From contig JBBCBC010000056.1 in NCBI GenBank assembly GCA_037126765.1, positions 310,001-374,000 of the forward strand: 64,000 bases of DNA. Direction: 5' to 3'. Of the stretch, positions 34,649-47,090 are shown piece after piece (position 1 is the stretch's first letter; the number at the start of each line of letters is the position of its first letter). A model generated the notes under the pieces. The model was not told the DNA's origin and did not search any database. It saw nothing but the letters and a program-made list of their open reading frames with translations. The stretch is from Stenogyne calaminthoides (taxonomy: Eukaryota > Streptophyta > Magnoliopsida > Lamiales > Lamiaceae). The position numbers and the translations under genes were made by a program.

Positions 34649-34900
34649 GTAGGTAGTTGATACGGGATCTGCTGACCATGTATGTTTCACGTTACGGGGT
34701 CCCAGCTGACCCGACAACTTAGTGGGAGTGAGATCCTCATCACACTGTGCGATGCTACGAGAGTGGCAGCTGAAGCAGTGGGAGAAGTGCACCTGTCTTT
34801 TGAAGACAGAGTTTTAATTTTAAGAGACGTTCTTTATGTTCCCAGTTTTAGAAAGAATTCACTTTCAGTTTCTAAAATTCTGTTAATGGATACTTAGTTT
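34649..34900 (+). pseudogene. Copia E protease
   Basis: VVDTGSADHVCF keeps the aspartic protease DTG. The Trp just upstream is a TAG stop (34,651). A frameshift near 34,700 precedes LSGSEILITLCDATRVAAEA and FEDRVLILRDVLYVPSF, the C-terminal part of copia protease. Confidence 0.75.
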
Positions 34901-34957
34901 CTTCTAATAAAGAATGACATCATTTCTTGAAATGATGAGTGTATTTGTTATGGGACA

Positions 34958-36229
34958 TTGATGGACAATCTCTATACAATTAACTGTGCACACCACTCAC
35001 GAAATGCATCCTATAACACATCAACTATTTCCGATAAAAGAAAACATTCATTAGACGTGAACGAGACACTTCTATGGCATCTTAGATTGGGAAATATTAA
35101 TCTAAAAAGGATTCAAAGGTTGGTAGAAGATGGTTCATTGGAGTCTCTCCGGGTTGAACTAATCCCAACTTGCGAATCATGTTTGGAGGGTAAAATGACC
35201 AAGAGGGCATTCGGAGCCAAGGGGAATAGAGCCAAGGAAGTGTTAGAAATCGTTCACACAGACGTATGTGGTCCAATGTAAATCAAAGCAAGAGGAGGTT
35301 ATGAGTATTTCATCACCTTCATTGATGATTACTCAAGGTACGACTACATTTTCCTTATGAAGCATAAATCTGAGACCTTTGACAAATTCAAAGAATTTAA
35401 GGCTCAAGCAGAGAATCATAGGGAAAAACGTATCAAGTCTCTACGATCTGATCGTGGAGGCGAGTACCTCAGTGATGAGTTTTTGAACTACTTGTCAGAT
35501 GAAGGGATTGTATCCCAGCTAACTGCACCCGGAACCCCTCAACAAAATGGGGTTGCAGAGCAAAGAAACAGAACTCTTTTAGAAATGGTTAGATCAATGA
35601 TGAGTTATGCGGATCTACACAAGTCATTCTGGGGTCATGCCTTGGAAACAGCGGCTTATATTCTGAACTTGGTGCCATCCAAGTCGGTTCCCAAAACTCC
35701 CAAAGAATTGTGGACCGGGCCCAAGCCCAGTTTGAGACACATGAGAATTTGGGGGTGTCCGGCCTACGTGTTGGACAAGGAAGCCAGGAAATTGGATCCT
35801 CGATCAGAATTAAGGTTGTTTATAGGATACCCCGAGGGAACAAAAGGGTGTATGTTATATGGTCCCAAAGATCAAAAGGTGGTAATAAGCACCCGCTTTA
35901 GATTTTTGGAAGAAGACTATATGAACGAAAGAAAGCCCAGAAGTGAGATTACCTTAAATGAGCTTAAAGGGCTAACCTCAGTGCCAACTGTACAATATAA
36001 CATACCAAACGACACACTTACACAACCGGAACCTCGACGTAGTGGGAGGGTTGTGAGACAACCCAAGAGATTCATGGGGATAGGAGAGTCCTCGAACTTA
36101 GTCCCCAATCAAGATGAATCAAACCCATGGACTTACGACGAGGCAATCCAAGACAAGGATGCAGTTTCTTGGCAAACAACAATGGAAGCCGAAATGGGTT
36201 CTATGGATCATAACAGAGTGTGGAGCTAG
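34958..36229 (+). pseudogene. Copia E integrase
   Basis: GAG-pre-integrase (34,958-35,281) has LLWHLRLGNINLKRIQRL and CESCLEGKMTKR, then HTDVCGPM with the first Asp; a TAA follows at 35,279. The open stretch 35,357-36,229 (290 codons) carries [13 protein letters not shown] (second Asp) and [16 protein letters not shown]. The Glu is 35 residues after that Asp, so the D-35-E spacing is intact. It also has [15 protein letters not shown] and a linker ending [17 protein letters not shown]. This is the best preserved integrase core in the window. Confidence 0.88.
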
Positions 36230-37575
36230 TCGAACCACTTAATGGGGTCAAACCCATTGGCTGCAAGTGGGTATACAAGAGGAAAAGAGGACCGGACGGG
36301 AAGGTGAAAACCTTCAAGGCAAGGCTTGTGGTGAAAGGTTATACTCAGAAAGAGGGGATCGACTATGAGAAAACCTTCTCACCTGTAGCAATGCTCAAGT
36401 CCATCCGAATTCTCTTGTCGATTGTTGCGCATCTCGACTTTGAAATCTGGCAAATGGATGTCAAGACGGCTTTCCTTAACGGAAGTCTTGAAGACGAGAT
36501 CTATATGCAACAACCCCAAAGACTTCATTGAAAAAGGCCAAGAACACCTAGTTTGCAAGCTCAAGAAGTCCATTTATGGACTCAAACAAGCATCCAGAGC
36601 TTGGAACCAATGTTTTGATCAAGTAATAAAGTCTTATGGGTTTGATCAAAATGAATACGAAAGTTGTGTGTATAAAAAGCGTGTCGAAACTGCATTGGTA
36701 TTCTTAGTACTATACGTAGACGACATTCTGCTCATCGGTGACAATGTAAAGGTGTTGTCAGACGTAAGGGCATGGCTTTCAAAAACAGTTTGATATGAAG
36801 GACTTAGGGGAAGACGGGCACATCCTTGGGATCAAGATCACTCGAGATCGCAAGAAAAGGATGATAGGCTTATCGCAAGCTTCATATATAGACACTGTCT
36901 TGAAGCGATTCAGCATGCAGGATTCCAAGAAAGGCTTCGTACCTTTCAGGCATGGAATCCATCTATCCAAGGAAATGTGCCCTAAGACACAAAAAGAGAT
37001 AGATTACATGAAAGACATTCGTTATGCTTCGGCTATCAGAAGCCTTATGTATGAAATGCTGTGCATGAGATCGGATATCTGCTTTGCCGTTATCATGGTG
37101 GCGAGATATCAAAGTAATCCGGGAAAAGAGCATTAGACGACAGTTAAAAACATTCTGAAGTATCTGAAAAGAACTCGGGATAGAATGTTGGTTTATCAGT
37201 TAGACAGTCTAATCTCCATCGGTTACACAGACTCGGATTTCCAATCAAACATAGATTCCAAGAAACTATCTGCCTCAGTTAGTGTACTTTCATTTGGGAG
37301 TAGCCATGAAATGGACGAGTGTGAAGCAGAAATGCATCACTGACTCAACCATGGAAGCCGGGGTAAGTAGCTGCTTGTGAAGCAGTGAAGGAACCAGTTT
37401 GGCTCTAGACCTTCTTAGTGGACTTGGATGGAGTTCCGAATTTGTCTAGCAATATTTGCTAGGGGCAGTTGCAAATTCAAGGGAATCAAGAGTCCACGAG
37501 TCAAACAAGCACACTGAAGGAAAGAAATATTAGACGGGAAATCGTTAAGAGAGGAGATGAAGAGGTGGCTAAGAT
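36230..37575 (+). pseudogene. Copia E reverse transcriptase and RNase H, first part
   Basis: The trace covers [34 protein letters not shown], a frameshift near 36,515, SIYGLKQASRAWNQCFD, LYVDDILLIG (YVDD at 36,713-36,724) and another frameshift at 36,790. It continues MKDLGEDGHILGIKITRD, MLCMRSDICFAV and IGYTDSDFQS near 37,215. Beyond that the RNase H part is scrambled in frame and holds the same lesion before GAVANS (about 37,445-37,470). Copia F interrupts it at 37,575. Confidence 0.85.
37571..37575. repeat. TSD of copia F (left copy)
   Basis: AAGAT here and at 46,863-46,867 form a perfect 5-bp duplication inside copia E RNase H. Confidence 0.94.
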
Positions 37576-39527
37576 TGTTGGGGAATGAGTTGCACAGATC
37601 TATTCGGGGTGAATATTTAAATACAAATTTAATTCATTAATTATTACTAGCATGAATTAATCCTATATTAATTCAAATAATAATTGCAACAACATATCAT
37701 GCATATAAAAAGCCAGGTAAAACCTACGCATGCGGAATCTACGGGTTTACGTGAACGTACCTCTCGGGATGGCAGTGACTTTGGTCGGACGGACTAACCA
37801 AAAGGACTTCCCAAGTATTCCCTTAGCCCTTGCTCGACAATCCGGTGGAAGGATACTCGCGAACAATTAACAAAAGGAAAAAATAAACTTTGTTGCACCA
37901 CTTATGTGGATTTGCTAATATTTCCAGCACATGGAATTGTACACTACTCACAATTGTCGTTTTTCGAAAAAATACAATCTGTCGACGTTACAAAATATTT
38001 GATATTTTATCGACGCTGATATTTTTCTGAAAAACCTATTTTCGTGTGTTACTGGGAATGAACCATTCATCCCCTATTTATAGAGGAGAGGGGGACGAAA
38101 ATTACATGTGAAATATGGAGAAAAAATCTTTTCTTGATCTCCAAGAAATCTTGAATATATCTCATATATTCTTTTCTCCATAATTAAAATATTTCACAAA
38201 ATCCCACTCTCTTATTTGTTATGGAATATTTCAAAATATTAGGGATCAAGATTCCAAGATTTGGATCTTCTTGAATTTATGAGATATTATTGTACTTCAA
38301 GAAATACATATCTTCCATAATATATTTTCAAGAAAATCAAGAAAATCTTTCTTGTCCACTATATTTCAATTTTTTCGAAAATCTCATTATAGATAACCAA
38401 GTGGGAGATTTCTTGAATTTAATGAGATAATCTTGTATTCCAAGAATACATATCTTCATTCCATAACAAAATTCAAAGAAAATCTTTCTCCCAACATATC
38501 TATAATTTTCGAAAATCAGAGGAAATATAAGCAACAATATTTATTTTATTTTAATCACCTTTTCAGTTATTGGACTATATGTTGGGCTACTCAGGGGGCC
38601 TTTAGGAGAATTAAGATTGGACCTTCTAATGGATCTTGAATATCTAATATTGAGCCACAATATAATTCAAGCCCATAAATATTAATTAATCCCACTACAT
38701 AATTAATATTGCATCATCCATCTTAACCCATATTACAAATAATATGGCTCCCGTCATTATTTCCGTGTTTAAGATTATCTAGCCCATTAATTAATTCAAG
38801 CCAATTTAAATAGCTTTCCGTTAATTAATATCTTTTGTCCTTGGTCGAGGAACGGTTCAACATTATTATCCATACCTAAAACAAATTCCACTTGCAAGAT
38901 TTGGTATGATAAAGCTTATGAACCTCCCAAGGGGCAAATCAAACAAGCGTGCTTGCACCACGATTCTTCGTATTAAATCTTAGCAATCACATGAGACCAA
39001 TAATATTGCCCAAGATAAAAAGTATTGAATCTCTCTCGATTAAGCTACCCATGATAAGTCAAAGCAATAGTTACCAATCCCACGTGATCCTATTTAAGGG
39101 ACGAAGGTTAAGAAACAACGAACCACCGAGGTCTAATTCTTCCTTGTTCGATTCAAGAATTTATCCTCCTCCCAGTAGTCCTATTCAACAAGATCACCAT
39201 GCACTAGTGTAATCTCTTGGTCAAGACAAACCAATCGAGTCCTTACACCTCAACCTTTCGCGATGGTTGTTCATTTCCATCTAGGTCATGAATGACGTAC
39301 TTATAGTTACAAGGATTTGTTAATTTAATCTTCTCGTGATCGGGTATCACTAAATTAACTACTGATGTAACACGCATTTAATTATTGAACAGATATGCAA
39401 AGAAATATATGTAACATTCAATCATATTTAAAGCATCGGTGATAAACAATTTATTTCAAAAATAAGTCTGGAAATTCAGTTTCGATTATACAAAGTAAAA
39501 AGCATACTTTTCAGTATAATCCCAACA
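37576..39527 (-). repeat. Copia F 3' LTR
   Basis: TGTTGGGGAATGAGTTGC to TATAATCCCAACA, carrying the 108-bp fold-back insert at 37,942-38,049. Followed by the polypurine tract at 39,528-39,545. Confidence 0.94.
37942..38049. mobile_element. Fold-back MITE in the copia F 3' LTR
   Basis: 108 bases absent from the LTRs of B and D, flanked by TA on both sides where D has a single TA. The two halves are inverted repeats: GTTTTTCGAAAAAATAC near the left matches GTTTTTCAGAAAAATATC read from the right, and GTCGACGTTACAAAATAT pairs with ATATTTTATCGACGC. TA duplication and strong palindrome fit a small Tc1/mariner-type (Stowaway-like) MITE, though the ends do not match the Stowaway consensus. Confidence 0.75.
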
Positions 39528-40962
39528 ATCTCCCACTTATACTCAAAGTCTGCTTTTAAGTATACTACAACATGTCTTGAGTAGTCCGTGAAGTCTAATG
39601 TCACCTACACGAACCTAATAATTTCTCCCACTTATACTCAAAGCAGTTAGCGGCAACCTCTTGACACCCATTCCACTCACATGTCTCTCGAATGTATTCA
39701 GGCGGGCACTTTGTGAATGGATCTCGCTAGGGTCGTCCTCGGGCACGCTATCTTTGCCACATCTATATCTCCTCTCTTAACGATTTCTCGTACAAGATGT
39801 CTTTCCTTTAATGTGTTTGTTTGACTCGTGGACTCTTGGTTCTCTTGAATTTGCAACTGCCCTTAGCAGATATTGCTAGACAAATTCAGAACACCATCCA
39901 AGTCCACTAAGAAGATCTAGAGCCCAATCGGTTCTTTCACTACTTCACAAGCAGTTACTTACCTGAGTCCCATGGTTGAGTTAGTGATGCATTTCTGCTT
40001 TACACTCGTCCATTTGATGGCTACACTTCCCAAATGGAAACACACTAACTGAGGCAGATAATTTCTGGAATCTATATCTGATTGGAAATCCGAGTCTGTG
40101 TAGCCGATAGGGATTGGAGTATCTGACTAATAAATCAACATTCTATCCCGAGTTCTTTTCAGATACTTCAGAATGTTTTTAACTGTCGTCCAATTCGCTT
40201 TCCCTAGGTTACTCTGATATCTTGCTACCATGCCTACGACAAAGCATATATCCGGTCTCGTACACAGCATTGCATACATAAGGTTTCCTACAGCCGAAGC
40301 ACAAGGAATGCCTTTCATGTCATCTATCTCCTTTTGCGTCTTAGGGGACATTTTCTTGGATAGATGGATTCCAAGTCTGAAAGGTACGAATCCTTTCTTG
40401 GAATCTTGCATGCTGAATCATTTTAAAACCAGTATCAATGTATGAATACTTGCGATAACCCGATCATCCTTTTCTTGCGATCTCGAGTAATCTTGATCCC
40501 AAGGATGTGTCCGGTTTCCCTAAGTCTTTCATATCAAACTGTTTTGAAACGCCATGCCCTTACGTCTGACCACACCTTCACATCGTTCCCGATGATCACA
40601 ATGTTATCTACGTATAGTACTAAGAATACCAATGCAGTTCCGACACGCTTTTTATACACACAACTTTCAAACTCGTTTTGATCAAACCCATAAGACTTTA
40701 TTACATGATCAAAACTTTGGTTCCAAGCTCTGGATGCCTGTTTGAGTCCGTAAATGGATCTCTTGAGCTTACAAACTAGGTGTTCTTGGCCTATTTCAAT
40801 GAAACCTTGGTGTTGTTGCACATAGATCTCTTTATCAAGACTTCGGTTAAGGAAAGCTGTCTTGACATCTATTTGCCAGATTTCAAGGTCGAAGTGCGCA
40901 GCAGTCGATAAGAGAATACGGATGGACTTAAGCATGGCTACAGGCGAATTTTTTTTTCTCAT
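39528..40962 (-). pseudogene. Copia F reverse transcriptase and RNase H
   Basis: The minus strand has FEIWQIDVKTAFL-like sequence (as LEIWQ), SIYGLKQASRAWNQSFDHV and LYVDNIVIIG. The last Asp of the YVDD active site is Asn (40,603-40,614). The RT core 40,127-40,411 has MQDSKKGFVPFRLGIHL and MLCTRPDICFVVGMVARYQS. RNase H (39,600-40,126) is out of frame, with the shared lesion near 39,850-39,875. Confidence 0.85.
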
Positions 40963-42341
40963 AATCGATCCCTTTCTTTCTGAGTATAACCTTTCGCCAT
41001 TAGTCTTGCTTTAAAGGTTTCAACCTTCCCATCCGATCCTCTTTTCCTCTTATATACCCACTTGCATCTAATGGGTTTGACCCCAATAAGTGGTTCGACT
41101 AGCTCCCACACTCTATTATGAAATATAGAACCCACTTCGGCTTTCATTGCTGTTTGCCAAGAATCTGCATCCTTATCTTGGAGTGCCTCGTCATATGTCC
41201 ATGGGTCTGATTCCGGGAATCAAGTCCGAGGACTCTCCTATTCCCATGAATCTCTCAGGCTGTCTAACAACCCTCCCACTATAATGAGGCTCAGTTTGTG
41301 AAAAAGTATCGTTTGGTATATCATCTAGTACAGTCGGCACTGAGATTTGCCCTCTAAGCTCATTTAAGGTAATCTCACTTCTGGGTTTTATTTGGTTCAT
41401 ATAGTCTTCTTCCAAAATCTAAAGTGGGTGCTTATTACCACCTTTTGATCTTCGGAACTATAGAACATACACCCTTTTGTTCCCTCGGGGTATCCTACAA
41501 ACAGCCTTAATTCTGATCGAGGATCCAATTTACCGGTTTCCTTGTCCAACACGTAGGTCGGACACCCCAAAGTTCTCATGTGTCTCATACTAGACTTGCG
41601 CCCGGTCCACAATTCTTTGGGGTTCTGGGAACTGATTTGGATAACACCAAGTTCAGAATGTAAGTCGGCTTGTTTTTTCCAAATGACCCCGAATCGACTT
41701 CGGGAAGATCCGTATAACTCATCATTGATCTAACCATTTCCAAAAGAATTCTATTGCTTTGCTCTGCAATCCCCGTTTTGTTGAGGGGTTCCGGTGCGAT
41801 CCGATACAATCCTTCATCGGATAAGTAGTTCAAAAACTCATCATTGAGGTATTCGCCTCCACGATCAGATCGTAGAGATTTGATACATTTTTCCCTATGA
41901 TTCTCTGTTTGAGCCTTAAATTCTTAGAATTTCTCAAAGGTCTCAGATTCATGCTTCATAAGGGAAATGTAACCGTACCTTGAGTAATCATCAATAAAAT
42001 TACTCATAACCTCCTCTTGCTTTAGTTAACATTGAACTACGTACATCTATGTGAACGATCTCTAACACTTCTTTAGCCCCATTCCCCTTGGCTCCAAATG
42101 CCATCTTGGTCATATCACCCTCCAAACATGATTCGCAGGTTGGATTCGATTCAACTTGGAGACGCCTCCAAAGGAACCATCTTTCACCAACCTTTGGATC
42201 CTCTTTGGATTTATATGACCTAATCTTAGATGCCAAAGAAGTATTTCGTTCACGCTTTCTTTTGTCGGAAATAGTTGATGTGTTATAGGATGCATTTCGT
42301 GAGTGGTGTGCACAGTTAATTTTATAGAGATTTTCCATCAA
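40963..42341 (-). pseudogene. Copia F integrase region
   Basis: Pieces are the RT-linker [14 protein letters not shown] (40,959-41,147), the linker (41,191-41,415) and an integrase core remnant with YILNLVLSKSVPRTP (41,397-41,833). GAG-pre-integrase (42,000-42,341) has CESCLEGDMTKM. Deletions in the core (for example around 41,660-41,700 and 41,790-41,810) remove several conserved residues. It is clearly more divergent from D than copia B is. Confidence 0.8.
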
Positions 42342-42525
42342 TGTCCCATAACAGGTACACTCATCATTTCAAAAATGATGTCATTCTTATTAGAAGAAAC
42401 TTAGTGTCCTTTAATCGAATTTTAGAAACTGAAAGTGAATTCTTTCTAAAACTGGGAACATAAAGATAATCTCAAAAAAAAAACTTTATCTTCAAAAAAT
42501 AGGTGCACTTCTCCCACTGCTTTAA

Positions 42526-42652
42526 CTGCTACTCATGTAGCATTGCAAATGTCTGCTACTTGCGTAGTATTGCAATAATCGTTACTATCGTAGCATTGCA
42601 ATATCTGCCACTTCCGTAGCATTGCAACGTCTTCTACTTTCGTAACTTTGCC
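42526..42652 (-). repeat. Five 25-27-bp tandem repeats in copia F
   Basis: Units resembling CTGCTACTTCCGTAGCATTG plus CAA(T/C) repeat about five times, where B and D have a single CTGCCACTCTCGTAGCATCG. The array lies in the protease-integrase linker and breaks the frame. Confidence 0.85.
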
Positions 42653-43446
42653 CAGTGTGATGAGGATCTCACTTCCACTAAGTCGTCAGATCATTTAGAA
42701 CCCGTGAAGCCAACATGATTAGTGGATCTCGTATCAACCACCCACGAATGAGAAGTATACGCCGCTAAACAAGTTTCAACAACTAGTGCGTGAGAATTAC
42801 CTTTCTTTCCGTCCCTTTTGGGGTTGGAACAGGCAAAACCTCCATTGTCCTCTCTCACCGCAGCTTAAGCACTTCCTCTTTGGATTTTCCTTGACACAAC
42901 AAACATTCCTCATCTTACCATTGCCCTTGGCAACAGTTGAGTTTTATTGCTTTTGGCCTTTGGTCCTCTTCTTTATCTTGCCTACCCTTGGCCTAGAAGA
43001 TGAAGACGGACCACTTGCCGTCAAAGCTTGAGTTTGGTGCCTTATCATCATTTCTGCCGAGTCCAAAAGTTTGCAACAAATTAGCTAGCGAGGCCAAAAT
43101 GCTCAAAAACCTTTTTCAGGCGAGAATGAAGTACCAAATTCATCTGAGTCTCTAGATCATAATCTGCACTCAGAATCTCAAGTTTGTTCAGATGGGCCAT
43201 CTATTTTGAGGACGTAATCCCTTACGGGTTTTTCCTCCACCATTTTCAAATGACGACATCTCTCGAAGGTGATCCGACGAGTCCCGCATGTTTTGACTCG
43301 TCAGTTGGCTCATCTGATTTTTGTGTGTCAAAATCCACTTGTGCTTTTGTGCATTTAGGACAATTATAATTTTCCAATCAATATAGTTTCCATACATATT
43401 GTATTGATTTTAAGTATAATAACAGTGGATTAAAAGGTAACGACAT
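42653..43446 (-). pseudogene. Copia F gag and protease, defective
   Basis: Gag would start at the ATG at 43,446. The trace is WILTHKNQMSQLTSQ in a shifted frame, then the DSSDHLRE region, so the central block is missing as in B and E. The zinc knuckle (about 42,835-42,875) reads CLSCGERGQW with Gln for His. The protease reads WVVDTRSTNHVG, with DTG changed to DTR. Confidence 0.78.
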
Positions 43447-44891
43447 CTTTGAATCAAATAAACAACTATATGCAATAAAGACAAGTATATCACAAGGTTC
43501 GATCACATTCATCATATTTAAAATCTCAAAAAAAAATATGAACATGCATCAGCCAACATCTCAAAACAGTTTAAATAAGCCACGTTGGGTGGGTCATTAT
43601 TTAAACACATTCAAGCGGGTTACAAACAAGAACAGTTACAAACCCTTAATATCCAGATTAATAGTTGGCTCCCACTTGACCAATATAAAATTACGGGGAC
43701 TCCTGAGAAGTATATGCATATCAATTTTATACCTAAGTAATAACCATGATTAAATCTGAGATTACTATTTACGCTTTGATCGAGCCTCGTTGGGAGGGTC
43801 ATCGTCGCCACTAGTAATAACCCACAATCATCCGTTTGGAATTCATTCATGTGAAACCTATCTTTTGACCGTCCCGTTGGGGGAATTTCTCCAAAAGAAT
43901 TCACAAATAAATAAATCATGGAGGTCAAAATTAATTCAATTTTATTATCCTAATAAAATTGTCAATTAATTATTTAAAACATACTTAGTAATTTTGAAGT
44001 TGAGATTTTTCAATTTGGCAACCCTCATGCAAACACATTTAAACAAATTAAATAAAGCATAAGATAGCACAAATAAATCAAGCAAAAATGAAAATAAACA
44101 TATTGGGCACAAATTATCCAATTGTCATGGTTTGATTTTTTCTTGGCTTGATCTTGAAGAAACACGCCTCGAATTTCTCCCACTTTCATCTCTCGGAAAA
44201 AATACTTCGTCTCGAACCCCCACGCGGCTTCCTTGGCCGGGATGCCCCGCCGCCGATCCGCCGGGATAGGACCCGCCCTCGGCCCCGGACGGCGGAGATC
44301 TCGGCGGCGCCGGCAGTCTCGGCGGCGTCGACAGATCTCGGCGAAGCGGCACAAGATCCAGCGCTTCGCCCGCCTCCGCCCTCGCCCGCGACCTCGGCTT
44401 CGCTTCGCGTCTCCAAGCCCGTCGCCTCCGCCGCTTCCGCCATTAATTTCGAGCGCGGCACGCGCGCTGCGTGCATCATCGCGTTTCAACCTTCTTGTGG
44501 CTCGGCGCCCGGCCTCGCCCTGCGCCCAAGCGTGCCAGCGTGCAATACGCGCGCCGCCCTCGCTTTGGTTACGGATTTCGTCCTTTAATTCTTCGTCTCT
44601 TCGTTCCCCGATCCGTTACAATTTATTTACAAAATAAATAAACCTAGATCTAGACTAGTCTATTACATTGATCAAATCAAACAAATCATAGTCTACTTTC
44701 GTGGATTTTCTCACGAGGCAAAACAAATCCGAATCGAATCAATTAAAAACCACGGTTTATATGCATGCAAAATAAAATATTAAAATCCATGACAATTGGA
44801 TACCGCAAAAATGAATCTAACGGTTCTACTATCCAATTTCAAATTTAATGTCCACGAATTAAATTACAATTTAAAAAATTGAGCAAAAAAT
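43447..44891 (-). other. Copia F leader with GC-rich island
   Basis: An AT-rich gag-proximal part (43,447-44,150) contains the conserved DSFGEIPPTGRSKDRFHMNE frame (43,620-43,928). A GC-rich island follows at about 44,210-44,590, rich in CGGCGGCG words, then the conserved PBS-proximal part. The GC-rich ORFs on both strands have no recognizable domains. Confidence 0.65.
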
Positions 44892-44902
44892 GGCTCGATA
44901 CG
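44892..44902 (-). promoter_or_regulatory. Degenerate copia F primer binding site
   Basis: The minus strand reads CGTATCGAGCC where the family has TGGTATCAGAGCC. The changes fall exactly on the CAG and CTG words (plus strand CTCTGATACCAG to CTCGATACG). As written it would prime poorly. The change may be a sequence error. Confidence 0.6.
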
Positions 44903-44904
44903 AT

Positions 44905-46862
44905 TGTTGGGGAATGAGTTGCACGATTCTATTCGGGGTGAATATTTAAATACAAATTTAATTCATTAATTATTACTAGCATGAATTAATCCTATATTAA
45001 TTCAAATAATAATTGCAACAACATATCATGCATATAAAAAGCCACGTAAAACCTACGCATGCGGAATCTACGGGTTTACGTGAACGTATTCTCTCGGGAT
45101 GGCAAAAGGACTTGATTGGACGGACTAACCAAAAAGGACTTCTCAAGTATTCCCTTAGCCCTTGCTCGACAATCCGATGGAAGGATACTCGCGAACAATT
45201 AACAAAAGGAAAAAATAAACTTTGTTGCACCACTTATGTGGATTTGCTAATATTTCCAGCACATGGAATTGTACACTACTCACAATTGTCATTTTTCGAA
45301 AAAATACAATCTGTCGACGTTACAAAATATTTGATATTTTATCGACGCTGATATTTTTCCGAAAAACCAATTTTCGTGTGTTACTGGGAATGAACCATTC
45401 ATCCCCTATTTATAGAGGAGAGGGGGACGAAAATTACATGTGAAATATGGAGGAAAAATCTTTTCTTGATCTCCAAGAAATCTTGAATATATCTCATATA
45501 TTCTTTTCTCCATAATTAAAATATTCCACAAAATCCCACTCTCTTATTTGTTATGGAATATTTCGAAATATTAGGGATCAAGATTCCAAGATTTGGATCT
45601 TCTTGAATTTATGAGATATTCTTGTACTTCAAGAAATACATATCTTCCATAATATCTTTTCAAGAAAATCAAGAAAATATTTCTTGTCCACTATATTTCA
45701 ATTTTTTCGAAAATTTCATTATAGATAACCAAGTGGGAGATTTCTTGAATTTAATGAGATAATCTTGTATTCCAAGAATACATATCTTCATTCCATAACA
45801 AAATTCAAAGAAAATCTTTCTCCCAACATATCTATAATTTTCGAAAATTAGAGGAAATATAAGCAACAATATTTATTTTATTTTAATCACCTTTTCAGTT
45901 ATTGGACTATATGTTGGGCTACTCAGGGGGCCTTTAGGAGAATTAAGATTGGACCTTCTAATGGATCTTGAATATCTAATATTGAGCCACAATATAATTC
46001 AAGCCCATAAATATTAATTAATCCCACTACATAATTAATATTGCACCATCCATCTTAACCCATATTACAGTCAATATGGCTCCCGGTCATTATTTCACGT
46101 GTTTAAGATTATCTAGCCCATTAATTAATTCAAGCCACTGAAATAGCTTTCCGTTAATTAATATCTTTTGTCCTTGGTTAGAGAACGGTTCAACATTATT
46201 ATCCATCTAGGAAACAAATTCCACTTGCAAGATTTGGTATGATAAAACTTATGAACCTCCCAAGGGCAAATCAAGCAAAAGCGTACTTGCACCGCGATTC
46301 TTCAGATTAAATCTTAGCAATCACATGTGACCAATAATATTGCCCAAGATAAAAAGTATTGAATCTCTCTACGATTAAGCTACCCATGATAAGTTAAAGC
46401 AATAGTTACCAATCCCACGTGATCTATTTAAGGGGCGAAGGTTAAGAAATAACGAACCACTTGAGGTCTAATTCTTCCTTGTTCGATTAAAAGAATTTAT
46501 CCTCCCAGAGGTCCTATTCATTCAACATCGATCATGCACTAGTGTAATCTCTTGGTCAAGACAAACCAATCGAGCCTTACACCTCAACCTTTTCGCGATG
46601 GTTGTTCATTTCCATCTAGGTCGTGAATGGGCGTACTTATAGTTACAAGGGATTAATTTAATCTTACGTGATGGGGTATCACTAAATTAACTTCTGATTA
46701 AACAGTAACACGAATTATTGAGCAGTTATCATGGTAAATATATGTAACATTCAATCATATTTAAAGCATCGATGATAAATAATTTATTTCAAAGAAATAG
46801 ATGCGAAATTCGGTTTTAGATTATACAAAGTAAAAAGCATACTTTTCAGTATAATCCCAACA
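44905..46862 (-). repeat. Copia F 5' LTR
   Basis: TGTTGGGGAATGAGTTGC to TATAATCCCAACA, followed by AAGAT. Contains the 108-bp fold-back element at 45,274-45,381, in the same place as in the partner LTR. Confidence 0.94.
45274..45381. mobile_element. Fold-back MITE in the copia F 5' LTR
   Basis: Second copy of the 108-bp palindrome, nearly identical to 37,942-38,049 and also flanked by TA. Its presence in both LTRs means it was already in the parent element and was copied by reverse transcription. Confidence 0.75.
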
Positions 46863-46867
46863 AAGAT

Positions 46868-47090
46868 CGCATTGGAGAATAACCTAGTTAATCCTTTCAC
46901 AAAGTGTCTGCCTCTTGAAACATTCAAGAGACATGTGGGAGGAATGGACGCGTCAAGTCTCGTAATCATTTGATTATAAGTGGGAGATATTATTAGGTTC
47001 GTGTAGGTGACATTAGATGTCACGCATTAGGAACTACACGAGACATATTGTAGTATACTTAAAAGCAGACTTTGAGTATAAGTGGGAGAT
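46868..47090 (+). pseudogene. Copia E RNase H C-terminus and polypurine tract
   Basis: IALENNLVNPFTKCLPLETF, then KRHVGG, completes the pol of copia E after the F insertion. The equivalent in D is LADSFTKGLPLNTFERHVEG. TGAGTATAAGTGGGAGAT (47,073-47,090) is the polypurine tract just before the 3' LTR. Confidence 0.85.

Larger units (their letters stand above)
37576..46862 (-). mobile_element. Copia F: full-length Ty1/copia element with perfect TSD
   Basis: LTRs at 37,576-39,527 and 44,905-46,862 (about 1,955 bp) are longer than in D because both carry the same 108-bp fold-back insert. The target duplication AAGAT is perfect. Gag-pol lies on the minus strand and is heavily broken. The RT active site is YVDN and the protease is DTR. 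The PBS is altered. Gag shares the lesions of B and E. Confidence 0.95.

Noticed and set aside
42526..42652. Possible CRISPR-like array because of regular repeats
   Set aside because: Units of 25-27 bp are directly adjacent with no spacers, within a plant retrotransposon; it is a minisatellite.
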